In this document: positions 34,768-50,996 of the stretch, piece by piece
Numbering within the stretch: the first letter of the stretch is position 1
How the letters are laid out: the number at the start of each line of letters is the position of its first letter
Origin: Paraburkholderia heleia NBRC 101817
GTDB taxonomy: Bacteria > Pseudomonadota > Gammaproteobacteria > Burkholderiales > Burkholderiaceae
Assembly: GCF_000739775.1 (NCBI RefSeq)
Contig: NZ_BBJH01000020.1
Coordinates: 1-64,000, forward strand
Direction of reading: 5' to 3'
Length of the DNA stretch: 64,000 nt
Program-made: the position numbers and the translations under genes
Notes under the pieces: generated by a model
Told to the model about the DNA's origin: nothing
What the model saw: only the letters and a program-made list of their open reading frames with translations
Database searches by the model: none

Positions 34768-35691
34768 ATGAGCGAAGCACCCCACGGAGCCCCGATCAAA
34801 ACGCCCGGCCAGCTGATCGCCGCTGTCATCGCCGGGTTTGCCGTCCCCATCGCCATCATCGTTCTGCTCGCCTACTACGTCGACAACACGACGCGCACCG
34901 GCGCGGGTACCGACGAACTCTCCGCCCAGCAGGTCGCCGCGCGCATCGCGCCGGTCGCGCAGGTCAACGTGCGCGACGCCAATGCGCCGCGCGTCTACAA
35001 GACCGGCGAGCAGGTCTTCCAGGCAGTCTGCTCGGCGTGCCACGCCTCGGGCGCCGCCGGCGCGCCGAAGTTCGGCAACTCGGGCGACTGGGCGCCGCGC
35101 ATCGCCCAAGGCTTCGACACGCTCTGGAAAACGGCGCTCTCCGGCAAGGGCGCGATGCCCCCGCGCGGCGGCACGAGCCCCGACGACTACAGCGACTACG
35201 AAATCGGCCTCGCCGTCGCCTATATGGCGAACCATGCCGGCGCGAACTTCCAGGATCCGCCCAAGCCCGCGCCAGGCGCAGCCAATGCAGCCAATGCCGC
35301 TTCGGGCGCGGCGGCCGCTGCACCGGCCTCGGGCGCGTCGGCCGCCGACGCGAACGCCGCCCAGGCGCAAGCCGCTGCGGCGGCGATCGCGGCCATTCCG
35401 CAGGCCTCGTCCGCTCCCGCGGCAGGCGGCGGCGCGCAGAGCGCCGATGCCTCGCAAGCGGGCAAGGCGCTCTATCAGCAGGTTTGCCAGGCGTGTCACG
35501 CCGCGGGTGTGCTGGGCGCGCCGAAATTCGGCAACAAGGCCGACTGGGCGCCACGCCTCAAGGACCCGATGGACACCATCTACAACTACGCGCTGCATGG
35601 CAAGGGCCAAATGCCGCCCAAGGGTGGCTCGACCGCCTCGGACGCCGACGTGAAGGCCGCCGTCGATTACATGGTCAGCGCGGCGAAGTAG
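34768..35691 (+). CDS. Membrane-anchored diheme cytochrome c
   Basis: The 307-residue product has an N-terminal transmembrane anchor (about residues 16-37) and two class I cytochrome c domains facing the periplasm, with heme motifs CSACH and CQACH. Each is followed by a matching KFGN-DWAPR block and a likely Met ligand in GAMPPRGG or GQMPPKGG. The two domains look like a duplication and are joined by an Ala-rich linker of about 70 residues. The ATG at 34768 has GGGAG about 11 bases upstream. Probable role in respiratory electron transfer; partner oxidase unknown. Confidence 0.92.
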   Translation: MSEAPHGAPIKTPGQLIAAVIAGFAVPIAIIVLLAYYVDNTTRTGAGTDELSAQQVAARIAPVAQVNVRDANAPRVYKTGEQVFQAVCSACHASGAAGAPKFGNSGDWAPRIAQGFDTLWKTALSGKGAMPPRGGTSPDDYSDYEIGLAVAYMANHAGANFQDPPKPAPGAANAANAASGAAAAAPASGASAADANAAQAQAAAAAIAAIPQASSAPAAGGGAQSADASQAGKALYQQVCQACHAAGVLGAPKFGNKADWAPRLKDPMDTIYNYALHGKGQMPPKGGSTASDADVKAAVDYMVSAAK

Positions 35692-35714
35692 GCGACTCAC
35701 GCGCGCATCGCGCA

Positions 35715-35761
35715 AAAACACGAAGGGCCGCATCGATTGTCGATGCGGCCCTTCGTGTTTT
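35715..35761. terminator. Strong bidirectional intrinsic terminator
   Basis: Perfect 22-bp arms at 35715-35736 and 35740-35761 with a three-base loop, bordered by AAAA and TTTT. It lies between two converging genes, the cytochrome gene (plus) and rep (minus). Confidence 0.92.
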
Positions 35762-35781
35762 CGATCGGAGGATAGCCGGGC

Positions 35782-37872
<2,091 letters not shown>

Positions 37873-38157
37873 CGTTGCTGGACTGGAAAAACGGATGGAA
37901 TGGGTGGTACGGCCGGGAGGCGTGCGGCCGAGGCGCGTAGCCTTTCGTGACGCCGCACGGCGCGAGGCGTGCGAACGTCGCAGCAGCCTCTCACGCGGGA
38001 GGTGCGATGTTAACACGGCACAGCGCTACGCCGATGGCGCCCCCGATGTTCCTCTTGCCACGGCTTATCCGTCCCTCGCCTCGTTCCGCACGTTTTACGC
38101 GCCGTGCCACAATACCGGGCTCCCGCCACCCGCACTCGCTGGAAAAGGATGCGCTAA

Positions 38158-39213
38158 ATGACTGCACCGCAACCGCTGCAAATCGGCCTGATGGGCTACG
38201 GCTTCGCCGGCCAGACCTTCCACGCCCCCGTGATCGCGCATAGCGGCGCCGCGCAACTCGCGGCCATCGCCACGAGCCAGGGCGAACGCGCCCAGGCAGA
38301 CTATCCCGACGCCGCGATCGTGCCCGATCTCGACGCGCTGCTCTCCGTCGACGCCATCGAATGCGTCGTGATCGCCACGCCCAACGACACGCACTACGAC
38401 CTCGCGCGCCGCACGCTCGAGCGCGGCAAGCACGTGCTGGTCGACAAGCCGGTCACGCTCACGGCCGAGCAAGCGCGCACGCTCGCGGCCATCGCGAAGC
38501 AGCGCGGCCTCGTGTTCGCGCCGTTCCACAACCGCCGCTGGGACGGCGATTTCCTCACCGTGCGCGAGCTGATCGCCCGCGGCGAACTCGGGCGCATCAC
38601 GCACTACGAATCGCATTTCGACCGCTTCCGCCCGCAAGTCAAGCAGCGCTGGCGCGAAGACGCCACGCGCGGCGGCGGCCTGCTCTACGATCTCGGCCCC
38701 CATTTGATCGACCAGACGCTCGCGCTCTTCGGCGCGCCCGAGTCGATCACGGCGTTTGTCCACACGCGCCGCGACAACGCGAGCGCACCGGATTACGCGC
38801 ACCTCGTGCTGCGCTACCCGCACCACGACGCCGTGCTGCACGCCAGCGCGCTCGCCGCGTACGCGCCGCGCTTCGCGATTCACGGCACGCGCGGCAGCTA
38901 TCTGAAGAACGGGCTCGACACCCAGGAAGATCAGCTCAAGGACGGCCTGCGCCCGGGTCAGCCCGGGTTCGGCGCGGGCAACGAGATGGGCCGCCTGCAC
39001 GTGCTGCGCGACGACGGCCAGGAAGCCGATCTCGAAGTGCCTAACGCCGCCGGCAATTACGCCGATCTGTACCGCGCGCTCGCCGCGGCGATCCGCGAAG
39101 GCAAACCGTTCCCGGTAAGCCCGCAGGACGCCATCGACGTCATGACACTCATCGAGCTCGCCATGCAAAGCGCGAAGGACGGTCGCACGCTGGCGTTCGT
39201 GCGCCAGTCCTGA
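38158..39213 (+). CDS. Gfo/Idh/MocA family oxidoreductase
   Basis: NAD(P)-dependent oxidoreductase of 351 residues. A Rossmann domain (IGLMGYGFAGQTFHAP) is followed by the dinucleotide-family motif HVLVDKPVTLT with its conserved Lys and a C-terminal substrate domain that includes GGGLLYDLGPHLIDQ. It resembles E. coli YdgJ-type proteins. Substrate, probably a polyol or sugar, is unknown. AAGGA lies about seven bases before the ATG. It is divergent from rep. Confidence 0.9.
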   Translation: MTAPQPLQIGLMGYGFAGQTFHAPVIAHSGAAQLAAIATSQGERAQADYPDAAIVPDLDALLSVDAIECVVIATPNDTHYDLARRTLERGKHVLVDKPVTLTAEQARTLAAIAKQRGLVFAPFHNRRWDGDFLTVRELIARGELGRITHYESHFDRFRPQVKQRWREDATRGGGLLYDLGPHLIDQTLALFGAPESITAFVHTRRDNASAPDYAHLVLRYPHHDAVLHASALAAYAPRFAIHGTRGSYLKNGLDTQEDQLKDGLRPGQPGFGAGNEMGRLHVLRDDGQEADLEVPNAAGNYADLYRALAAAIREGKPFPVSPQDAIDVMTLIELAMQSAKDGRTLAFVRQS

Positions 39214-39391
39214 GCGCGCCGGCACGCACTTTCGGCTGCGGCGTCGACCTTGCATTGCGCCGACGCCGCTGAAAGGTCCATACAAATGGTTACATCTGGT
39301 TGCCGCAGCGGGGTCATCACGCGGCAATCGCCGGACGTTTGTGGACATGCAGGACAAAAAAGCAGCAACGACAAGACAAAGGAGAGTCTGA

Positions 39392-39760
39392 ATGACCCGC
39401 TACACCCACGCTCTACGCCTGATCGCCGCTGGCGCGCTCGTCTCGACGCTCGCCGCGTGCGTGGTCAACCAGCCGGCGCCGCGCCCCGCTCCCCCACCCG
39501 GCCCGAATCCGCATGAAGTCGCCGTCGATCGCCTGCATCAGGTCGACAGCCGCATCGACAACCTGGGCCGCCGTATCGACATGCGCGTGAGCCAGGGCTA
39601 CTACCCGCCGCCCCAGGGCGGCGCGCTGCATCACCGCCTCGACACGATCCGCGGCGAAGCGCACGACATGGCCGCGCAGCATGGCGGCGGCATCTCGCCC
39701 GACGAGCAGCGCGTGCTGAATCAGGAACTCGACACCGCCGCTCGCGCCATCGGCGAATAA
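39392..39760 (+). CDS. Small lipoprotein of unknown function
   Basis: The 122-residue product has a signal peptide ending in the lipobox LAAC (Cys about residue 23), a Pro-rich spacer (QPAPRPAPPPGPNP) and a helical segment with heptad-like spacing (VDRLHQVDSRIDNLGRRIDM). The lipoprotein prediction is secure. The helical region suggests oligomerisation or cell-wall association. AAGGAGA precedes the ATG. Confidence 0.85.
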   Translation: MTRYTHALRLIAAGALVSTLAACVVNQPAPRPAPPPGPNPHEVAVDRLHQVDSRIDNLGRRIDMRVSQGYYPPPQGGALHHRLDTIRGEAHDMAAQHGGGISPDEQRVLNQELDTAARAIGE

Positions 39761-39978
39761 GCGTTACGCGCATTCGCCTCCCGGCACGGATCGCCCGCTC
39801 GCGGTTCGTGCCCCGCCTGACGGCCGCCCCGAACCGCCCCCGTTTTTCTGCGGCGCGCTGCACGGCGCGCCGCCGATCCGCGCAAGCCAATACCGGCAAG
39901 CCTCACGCCCGTTTGCTCGCGTCGCATGCAGAATTTTTCCGCATTGACATAGCCCCGAGGCGTCGCGCACAATCGCTG

Positions 39979-40262
39979 CGCGCGCCGGGAGAGCGCGCCG
40001 TTTGTCACCGCAAGTGCAACCGGCGCCGCCGAAGGGGCAACCCACAAACTCTCAGGCAAAAGGACCGTGCGCGCCGGACCGCCGATTTGCTGCACTTGCG
40101 CTTTTTGCGCGAGATGACGCGAAGCGGCATACAGTCCGCAACTCTGGAGAGCGGCAGTAGAACGGGCGGCGGAAAAGTAACCCCCACGCGTTCAGGCTGC
40201 CCACCGAAGGGGCGCGCGCCCGCCGCAACAGGGCGCAATCTCTCAGGTACCGAGGACAGAGG
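39979..40262 (+). ncRNA. Tandem glycine riboswitch upstream of gcvT
   Basis: Two glycine-aptamer signatures follow each other. Aptamer 1 (about 39979-40078) carries GGGAGAG, CCGAAGGGGCAA and CTCTCAGGCAAAAGGACCG. Aptamer 2 (about 40141-40262) carries CTGGAGAG, CACCGAAGGGGC and TCTCAGGTACCGAGGACAG, with a P1 helix pairing 40142-40146 and 40257-40261. The linker of about 60 bases contains a small GCGC-TTTTT-GCGC hairpin and is longer than in commonly drawn tandem examples. Glycine binding normally raises gcvT expression. Confidence 0.93.
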
Positions 40263-40328
40263 GGCCATGCAAGAACCGACCGCGGGCATCGTGCCTGCGG
40301 CGTTTCCTGCATGGCCTTTTTCGTTTTC
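40263..40328 (+). terminator. Terminator-like expression platform of the glycine riboswitch
   Basis: GGCCATGCA (40263-40271) pairs with TGCATGGCC (40308-40316). An inner nine-base-pair hairpin spans 40280-40300. The outer stem is followed by TTTTTCGTTTT. The left arm directly abuts the closing P1 helix of aptamer 2, so the two structures can influence each other. Transcriptional control is therefore likely (inference). Confidence 0.75.
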
Positions 40329-40359
40329 GCGCGAATTTTCGCGTTTCGCCTGAGGCCCC

Positions 40360-41478
40360 ATGACCGAACTCAAACGCACCCCGCTGAACGATACGCACCG
40401 CGCGCTGAACGCGCGCATGGTCGACTTCGGCGGCTGGGACATGCCCGTCAATTACGGCTCGCAGATCGACGAGCATCGCGCCGTGCGCACCGACGCCGGC
40501 ATGTTCGACGTCTCGCACATGTGCGTCGTCGACTTTTCGGGCCCGAAGGCGCGCGAGTTCTTCTCCCGCGCGCTCGCCAACAACGTCGCCAAGCTCACCA
40601 CGCCGGGCAAGGCGCTCTATTCGTGCATGCTGAACCCCGCAGGCGGCGTGATCGACGACCTGATCGTCTACTTCTTCGCCGACGACCAGTTCCGCACCGT
40701 CGTCAACGCCGGCACAGCCGAAAAAGACATCGCCTGGTTCGACAAGCTCAACGCCGAAGGCGGCTTCGGCCTCACCATCACGCCGCGCCGCGATCTCGCG
40801 ATCGTCGCCGTGCAGGGCCCGAACGCGCGCGAAAAGGTCTGGCAGGTCGCGCCCTCGTCGCGCAGCGCCACCGAAGTTCTCAAACCCTTCAACGCCGCGA
40901 AGATCGAAGCCACGCCGTTCGGCGCGCTGATGATCGCGCGCACGGGCTACACCGGTGAAGACGGCTTCGAAGTCGTGCTGCCCGCAACCGCCGTGTGCGA
41001 GTTCTGGGACGCCCTGCAGCGCCAGGGCGTGAAGCCCTGCGGCCTCGGCGCGCGCGACACGCTGCGCCTCGAAGCGGGCATGAACCTCTACGGCCAGGAC
41101 ATGGACGACGGCGTCTCGCCGCTCGACGCCGGCCTCGCCTGGACCGTCGACATGAAGGAGCCGCGCGACTTCGTCGGCCGCGGCGCGCTGGAGGCAAACG
41201 GGTCGCGTTCGGCCTTCGTCGGCCTGATCCTGCAGAAGGAAAACGGCAAGGCGGGCGGCGTGCTGCGCGCGCACCAGAAAGTGCTCACGCCGCACGGCGA
41301 GGGCGAGATCACGAGCGGCACGTTCTCGCCGAGCATGCAGGAATCGATCGCCTTCGCGCGCGTGCCCCAGGGCGTGCAGCCGGGCGACGTCGTGCAGGTG
41401 CAGATCCGTGACAAAGCCCTTCCCGCAAGCGTGGTAAAACTGCCGTTCGTGCGCAACGGCAAGGTGCTCGCCGCCTGA
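40360..41478 (+). CDS. gcvT: Aminomethyltransferase, glycine cleavage T protein
   Basis: Transfers the methylene group from the lipoyl arm of GcvH to tetrahydrofolate, releasing ammonia. The 372-residue product begins with ELKRTPLNDTHRALNARM and has VDFGGWDMPV, the folate-site region DAGMFDVSHM, and GYTGEDGFEV. First gene of gcvTHP, under the glycine riboswitch. GAGG lies four bases before the ATG. Confidence 0.98.
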   Translation: MTELKRTPLNDTHRALNARMVDFGGWDMPVNYGSQIDEHRAVRTDAGMFDVSHMCVVDFSGPKAREFFSRALANNVAKLTTPGKALYSCMLNPAGGVIDDLIVYFFADDQFRTVVNAGTAEKDIAWFDKLNAEGGFGLTITPRRDLAIVAVQGPNAREKVWQVAPSSRSATEVLKPFNAAKIEATPFGALMIARTGYTGEDGFEVVLPATAVCEFWDALQRQGVKPCGLGARDTLRLEAGMNLYGQDMDDGVSPLDAGLAWTVDMKEPRDFVGRGALEANGSRSAFVGLILQKENGKAGGVLRAHQKVLTPHGEGEITSGTFSPSMQESIAFARVPQGVQPGDVVQVQIRDKALPASVVKLPFVRNGKVLAA

Positions 41479-41553
41479 TCCGCGAGGATCCTGCCGCCGC
41501 GCACGCCCTCCCCCTTTCGAGCAACGAAAACCGAACCACGCACTGGAGCAACC

Positions 41554-41934
41554 ATGAGCATCCCGGCCGATCTGAAATACACCGAATCGCACGAGTGGGT
41601 CCGCACCGAAGCCGACGGCACGCTGACCGTCGGCATCACCGACCACGCGCAGGAAGCGCTCGGCGACATCGTCTTCCTCGAGCTGCCCGAAGCGGGCCGC
41701 GCGGTCACCGCCGGCGACGCCGTTGCCGTGATCGAATCGGTCAAGGCCGCCTCGGACATCTACGCGCCGGTCGCCGGCGAGATCATCGAAGCGAACACGT
41801 CGCTCGTCGACACGCCCGACCAGGTGAACGGCGCGCCGTACGAGTCGTGGCTCTTCAAGATCAAGCCCGCCGCCGACGCCAGCCTCGACTCGCTGATCGA
41901 CGCCGCCGCCTACGAAAAGGCGATCGGCGCTTAA
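41554..41934 (+). CDS. gcvH: Glycine cleavage system H protein
   Basis: Lipoyl carrier protein of 126 residues. The lipoylated lysine is K64 in ESVKAASDIYAPV, and HEWVRTEADG and GITDHAQEALGDIVF are typical of GcvH. GGAG lies upstream of the ATG. It lies 75 bases after gcvT and 88 before gcvP. Confidence 0.98.
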   Translation: MSIPADLKYTESHEWVRTEADGTLTVGITDHAQEALGDIVFLELPEAGRAVTAGDAVAVIESVKAASDIYAPVAGEIIEANTSLVDTPDQVNGAPYESWLFKIKPAADASLDSLIDAAAYEKAIGA

Positions 41935-42022
41935 TCGGCAAACCCGCCTTTGTAACCGCAACGGCGCGGCGGCGCGCTCAAGATCCGCACCGCCCGCGCC
42001 GGCAGTAAAACCCGGAATCCCC

Positions 42023-45007
<2,985 letters not shown>

Positions 45008-45125
45008 TCCGCTGCCAAGCCGCTGCGTTATCTTCGGTGAACGCAGCGGCGCTCATCCCTCTCACATTTGCCGCCGCAAACCGCTAACATCACACACCTG
45101 TCAGCCTTGAATCAGGGAGTCGCGC

Positions 45126-46334
45126 ATGGCGCGGAAGGTGGGAACGGATCTACTGCGGGTTCCACTGCGGGACTCGGTGCGGGACTTGCCGCATACCGCA
45201 ACGCGCCATTCGGTCCGGCAGACCCGGCACGCGCGCGGCAGGTTGCAACGCCGCCCGCAGCGCCTTGCCGCCGCGCTGGCGCTCGCCTGCGCGACGCTCA
45301 CCGGCACCTTCGCCGGCTCGGCCCACGCGGCCATGAACTTCTGTGCGGCACCCGCGCTGCAATCGAGCGAGCGCACCAACTCCGATCCGGGCGTGAAGGC
45401 GCTCGTGGCCGAGGTGCTGACGCACGTGAACGACACGCCGCGTCCGCTGCCGCGCCTGCACACCGAAGGCACGCTGCCGCACGAGGGCATCTACGATCAG
45501 AGCGTCGAGGCCGCGAAGGAGCTCGACCTCATGCGCAACGCGGCGCTCGCGTGGCGCGCGACGAGCGACGAGCGCTTCCTGAAGCTCGTGGACCGCTTTC
45601 TGCTCGCGTGGGTCACCACCTACAAGCCGAGCTTCAATCCCATCGACGAAACGCGTTTCGAGGGGCTGATACTCGCCTACGACATGACCGCGAGTGCGCT
45701 GCCCGTGAAAACGCGCAACGCGACCATGCAGTTCCTGAACAGCTTCGCGACCGGCTACATCGCGCAAGTCGACGCGCAGCCGCGCCCGCTCAAGGGAAAT
45801 TTCGCGAACAACTGGCAAAGCCATCGGGTCAAACTGATCGCGATGATTGCGTTCACGCTCGACAACCGCAAGATGATCGCGACGGCGCAGCGCCTGTTCG
45901 TGGAGCATCTCGGCGACAACGTCGCGCCCGACGGTTCGACACTCGACTTCACCGAGCGCGACGCGCTCCACTACGTGACCTACGATTTGCAGCCGCTCGT
46001 GACCGCCGCGCTCGCCGCGCGCCGCCACAACCGCAACTGGCTGACCGAACGCGCGGCCAACGGCGCCACGCTCGCGGGCGCGCTCGACTGGCTCACGCCT
46101 TATGCGCTCGGCCAAAAGACGCACGAGGAATTCGTGCATTCGAACGTGCCGTTCGACGCGAAGCGGCGCGAAGCGGGCCTGCCGGGCTACACCGGCCAGT
46201 GGGACCCGAAAAACGCCGCCGAACTGTTTCACCTCGCGGCGCGGCTCGACGGCCGCTTTGCGCCAGTCGCGCTGAAACTCGCGCCCACGCCGCCCGCGTG
46301 GCTCGCCGTCTGTCTGCCGTTGCCGGCGCGCTAA
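45126..46334 (+). CDS. Secreted alginate lyase family (PL5-like) protein
   Basis: The 402-residue product has a long basic N-region and a hydrophobic signal segment (LAAALALACATLTGTFAGSAHA) ending near residue 68, so a later start is possible. AGGGAG lies six bases before the ATG at 45126. The mature part is an alpha-helical toroid-type lyase, with HEGIYDQSVEAAKELDLM and the active-site-like NNWQSHRVKL, comparable to the NNHRYW region of alginate lyases. It probably acts on polyuronic acids in the periplasm. Unrelated to its glycine and serine neighbours by function. Confidence 0.78.
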   Translation: MARKVGTDLLRVPLRDSVRDLPHTATRHSVRQTRHARGRLQRRPQRLAAALALACATLTGTFAGSAHAAMNFCAAPALQSSERTNSDPGVKALVAEVLTHVNDTPRPLPRLHTEGTLPHEGIYDQSVEAAKELDLMRNAALAWRATSDERFLKLVDRFLLAWVTTYKPSFNPIDETRFEGLILAYDMTASALPVKTRNATMQFLNSFATGYIAQVDAQPRPLKGNFANNWQSHRVKLIAMIAFTLDNRKMIATAQRLFVEHLGDNVAPDGSTLDFTERDALHYVTYDLQPLVTAALAARRHNRNWLTERAANGATLAGALDWLTPYALGQKTHEEFVHSNVPFDAKRREAGLPGYTGQWDPKNAAELFHLAARLDGRFAPVALKLAPTPPAWLAVCLPLPAR

Positions 46335-46436
46335 GCGCGCGGGTTGCGGCGGCGGCACGGAAATCACGATGCCGCGGAACGTGACTTCCGCGCCGCATCC
46401 CCGCAAACCCTCGTCAGACAAGCAGGAGCAGTACCC

Positions 46437-47825
<1,389 letters not shown>

Positions 47826-47910
47826 TTCGTTCGAGCGCTGTCGTCTTACCTGAAGCATCCGTACGTAAGCAGCCCGAAATCACGTAACGCTTGAAGGAGA
47901 CTTGACCGCC

Positions 47911-49629
47911 ATGCAGCAGCCGAACGCATCCGCCACCACCGAAGCCACCACGACCGGGGCCCGCCTCGTCGTCGCTGCGCTCGTCGCCAATGGCGTCGAG
48001 CGCGTGTTCTGCGTACCGGGCGAGAGCTATCTCGCGGTGCTCGATTCGTTGTCCGACGAAACCGCGAAGATCGAAACCGTGGTGTGCCGCCACGAGGCGG
48101 CGGCGGCGAACATGGCGGAAGCGATCGGCAAGCTCACGGGCAGGCCGGGCGTTGCGCTCGTCACGCGCGGGCCGGGCGCCACACACGCGTCGATCGGCGT
48201 GCACACGGCGTTCCAGGACTCCACACCGATGATCCTCCTGATCGGCCAGGTCGCGCGCGATCAGATGGACCGCGAGGCGTTCCAGGAGATCGACTATCGA
48301 CGCATGTTCGGCCAGATGGCGAAGTGGGTCGCGCAGATCGACGACGCGCGCCGCGTGCCCGAATATCTGAGCCATGCGTTCCATGTCGCGATGTCGGGCC
48401 GGCCCGGCCCGGTCGTGCTCGCGCTGCCCGAAGACATGCTGAGCGGCGCGATTCCCGCGTCCGAAGCGCAGCCCCTCGCGCCGCCCGCGCAGCGCGTGCA
48501 GGCGTCGCCTTCCGCTGCGCAGATGGAGCGCCTGCGCGAGTGGCTCGCGCTCGCGCAGAGGCCGTTCGTGATCGCGGGCGGCCATGGCTGGAACCCGCAG
48601 GCATGTGCGGACTTCCAGCGCTTCGTCGAGAACTGGCAATTGCCGGTCGGCCTCGCGTTCCGCTTTCAGGACACGCTCGACAACGAGCACCCCAACTATG
48701 CGGGTGACGTAGGTCTCGGCGTGAATCCGGCACTCGCGAAGCGCATTCGCGAAGCCGACGTGCTGCTCGCGCTCGGTCCGCGTCTGGGCGAAGCCACGAC
48801 GGGCGGCTACACGCTCTTCGATATTCCCAAAACGAAGCAAACGCTCATTCACGTGCATCAGGGCGCGGAGGAACTCGGCCGCGTCTACGCAGCCGATCTG
48901 CCGATCGTGTCGGGCCTCGCGGAAATCGCGGCGCTGCTCGCGCAACTGCCGGCGCCCGCACAACCCGCGTGGGCCGACAGCGCCGCGCAAGCGCACGAGG
49001 CGTGGCACGCGTGGCGCAAGCCGCTGCCGATGCCGGGCGACGTGCAACTCGGCGAAGTCATGCAGCAGCTGCGCGCGCGCCTGCCCGACGATGCGATCGT
49101 CACGAACGGCGCGGGCAACTACGCAACGTGGCTGCATCGCCACTTCGCGTATCGCCACTTCCGCTCGCAACTCGCGCCCACGAGCGGCGCGATGGGCTAC
49201 GGCGTGCCCGCCGCAATCGCCGCGAAGTCGCTTTACCCCGCGCGCACCGTGGTCGCACTCGCGGGCGACGGCTGCTTCATGATGGCTTCGTCGGAACTCG
49301 CCACGGCGATGCAGTACGGTCTGAACGTCGTGTTCATCGTCGTGAACAACGCGCACTACGGCACGATCCGTATGCACCAGGAGCGCCACTATCCGAACCG
49401 CGTGCACGGCACGCAGCTCACGAACCCCGACTTCGCGGCGTTTGCGCAGTCGTTCGGCGCGCACGGCGAAGTCGTCACGACCACGGCCCAGTTCGCCCCC
49501 GCGCTGGAGCGCGCGCTCACGGCAGGCAAGCCTGCGCTGATCGAGATCCGCGTGACGAAGGAAGCGAGCACGCCTGCGGCGACGCTCGAGCAGATTCGCG
49601 AAGCGGGCAGGAAAATGCGCGGAGAATGA
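47911..49629 (+). CDS. Thiamine-pyrophosphate enzyme, acetolactate-synthase-like
   Basis: ThDP-dependent enzyme of 572 residues. The catalytic Glu lies in VCRHEAAAANMAEAIG, the ThDP/Mg motif in AGDGCFMMASSELATAMQYG ending at VVNN, and PTSGAMGYGVPAAI is a typical block. No small regulatory ilvN-like subunit gene follows, so it is probably not the biosynthetic acetolactate synthase. It could be a catabolic ALS-like or a decarboxylase/carboligase type. The ATG at 47911 is preferred over a TTG at 47902 because of spacing to AAGGAG (47894-47899). Confidence 0.88.
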   Translation: MQQPNASATTEATTTGARLVVAALVANGVERVFCVPGESYLAVLDSLSDETAKIETVVCRHEAAAANMAEAIGKLTGRPGVALVTRGPGATHASIGVHTAFQDSTPMILLIGQVARDQMDREAFQEIDYRRMFGQMAKWVAQIDDARRVPEYLSHAFHVAMSGRPGPVVLALPEDMLSGAIPASEAQPLAPPAQRVQASPSAAQMERLREWLALAQRPFVIAGGHGWNPQACADFQRFVENWQLPVGLAFRFQDTLDNEHPNYAGDVGLGVNPALAKRIREADVLLALGPRLGEATTGGYTLFDIPKTKQTLIHVHQGAEELGRVYAADLPIVSGLAEIAALLAQLPAPAQPAWADSAAQAHEAWHAWRKPLPMPGDVQLGEVMQQLRARLPDDAIVTNGAGNYATWLHRHFAYRHFRSQLAPTSGAMGYGVPAAIAAKSLYPARTVVALAGDGCFMMASSELATAMQYGLNVVFIVVNNAHYGTIRMHQERHYPNRVHGTQLTNPDFAAFAQSFGAHGEVVTTTAQFAPALERALTAGKPALIEIRVTKEASTPAATLEQIREAGRKMRGE

Positions 49630-49692
49630 CCGGAAAGGAATCCTGAACAAGCTCACCTTTGGCGCTGGATGCGCGATGGTGAGAGCACAAAC

Positions 49693-49729
49693 AAAAGCCC
49701 CGCAGATCTTTCGATTCTGCGGGGCTTTT
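49693..49729. terminator. Bidirectional intrinsic terminator
   Basis: A 14-bp stem, AAAAGCCCCGCAGA (49693-49706) with its complement (49716-49729), between the TPP-enzyme gene and the binding-protein gene, which converge. Confidence 0.9.
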
Positions 49730-49752
49730 CACTTCAGCCGAAGCTCAGGCGC

Positions 49753-50901
49753 TTACTTGCCGCCCACGCTTTGCAGCGTCGTCCACTTGCCGTCGACAAC
49801 CTTGTACAGCGTGATGCCGCCGTTCTTCAGGTCGCCGCGCGAGTCGTACGCGAGGTCCGCGGTCGTGACCGCCGGCATGCTGGTCTTCTCGAGGAACGGC
49901 AGGTACTTCGCCGGATCCGTCGAGTTGGCCTTCTTCATGGCGTCGAACATCGCCATGGCGCCGTCGTAGGCGTACGGCGAGTACGTCTGCACGTCTTCGC
50001 CGAAGCGCTTCTTGTACTTCGCGACGTAGTCCTTGCCACCCGGCATCTGGTCGAGCGGCAGGCCGGCGAGCGACGCCACCGTGCCGTTCGCCGCGTCACC
50101 CGCGATCTGCAGGAAGGTCGGCGTGTGCACCATTTCGCCGCCCATCAGCGGGGCCTTGATGCCGAGCGACTTCATCTGCTTGACCATCGGTGCCGCCTGC
50201 GAATCCGCGCCGCCGAAGTAGACCAGGTCGGGGTTCATCGCCTTCGCCTTCGTCAGCACCGACTTGAAGTCGACGGCCTTGTCGTTGGTGTACTCGCGGT
50301 CGATGATGGTGCCGCCAGCAGCCTTCGCCGCCTTCGAGAACTCGTCGGCGAGACCCTGGCCGTAGGCCGTGCGGTCGTCGATCACGACGATCTTCTTCAT
50401 GCCCAGATTCTTCACCGCGAACGCGCCTGCCACCGAACCCTGCTGCGTGTCCGAGGTCATCATGCGGAACGTCGTCTTGAAGCCTTGCTGCGTGTACTCA
50501 GGCGCCGTCGCCATGGCGATCTGCGGGATGCCTGCGTTCGCGTAGATGCGCGAAGCCGGGATCGTCGTGCCCGAGTTGAAGTGGCCGAGCATGCCCTTGA
50601 TGCCGTCGTCGACGAGCTTCTGCGCGACCGTCGTGCCCGTGCGCGGGTCGGCCTGATCGTCGGCCGAGTCGAGCACGAAGTGAACCGGCTTGCCGCCGAT
50701 CACGGGCTTCGTCGCGTTCATCTCTTCGACTGCGAGCGTGATGCCGTTCTGGAAGTCCTTGCCATAATGCGCCTGCGCGCCCGTCATCGGACCGGCGAAA
50801 CCGATCTTCACGTCTTCGGCTTGTTGTGCGTGCGCAGTCCCCGCCAGCGACAGGGCGGCAACAAGCGTTGCGCCTGCCAGCTGCTTCATCGTGTGTTGCA
50901 T
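49753..50901 (-). CDS. Branched-chain amino acid ABC transporter, periplasmic binding protein
   Basis: LivJ/LivK-type binding protein of 382 residues. A signal peptide (MKQLAGATLVAALSLAGTAHA) precedes VKIGFAGPMTGAQAHYGKDF, which is typical of the family, followed by GHFNSGTTIPASRIY and DDRTAYGQGLADEF. AAGGAGAAGCA lies before the ATG. No permease or ATPase genes are adjacent, so it probably works with a transporter encoded elsewhere. Exact ligand unknown. Confidence 0.93.
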   Translation of the reverse strand: MQHTMKQLAGATLVAALSLAGTAHAQQAEDVKIGFAGPMTGAQAHYGKDFQNGITLAVEEMNATKPVIGGKPVHFVLDSADDQADPRTGTTVAQKLVDDGIKGMLGHFNSGTTIPASRIYANAGIPQIAMATAPEYTQQGFKTTFRMMTSDTQQGSVAGAFAVKNLGMKKIVVIDDRTAYGQGLADEFSKAAKAAGGTIIDREYTNDKAVDFKSVLTKAKAMNPDLVYFGGADSQAAPMVKQMKSLGIKAPLMGGEMVHTPTFLQIAGDAANGTVASLAGLPLDQMPGGKDYVAKYKKRFGEDVQTYSPYAYDGAMAMFDAMKKANSTDPAKYLPFLEKTSMPAVTTADLAYDSRGDLKNGGITLYKVVDGKWTTLQSVGGK

Positions 50902-50996
50902 TGCTTCTCCTTGGTACCAGGTATCGAACGAGCGGCTTCGGATTCGTGAGCCTTGCCGCTTCCTTGTCTTGAGACGACCGACAGTATGGCTTGTGC

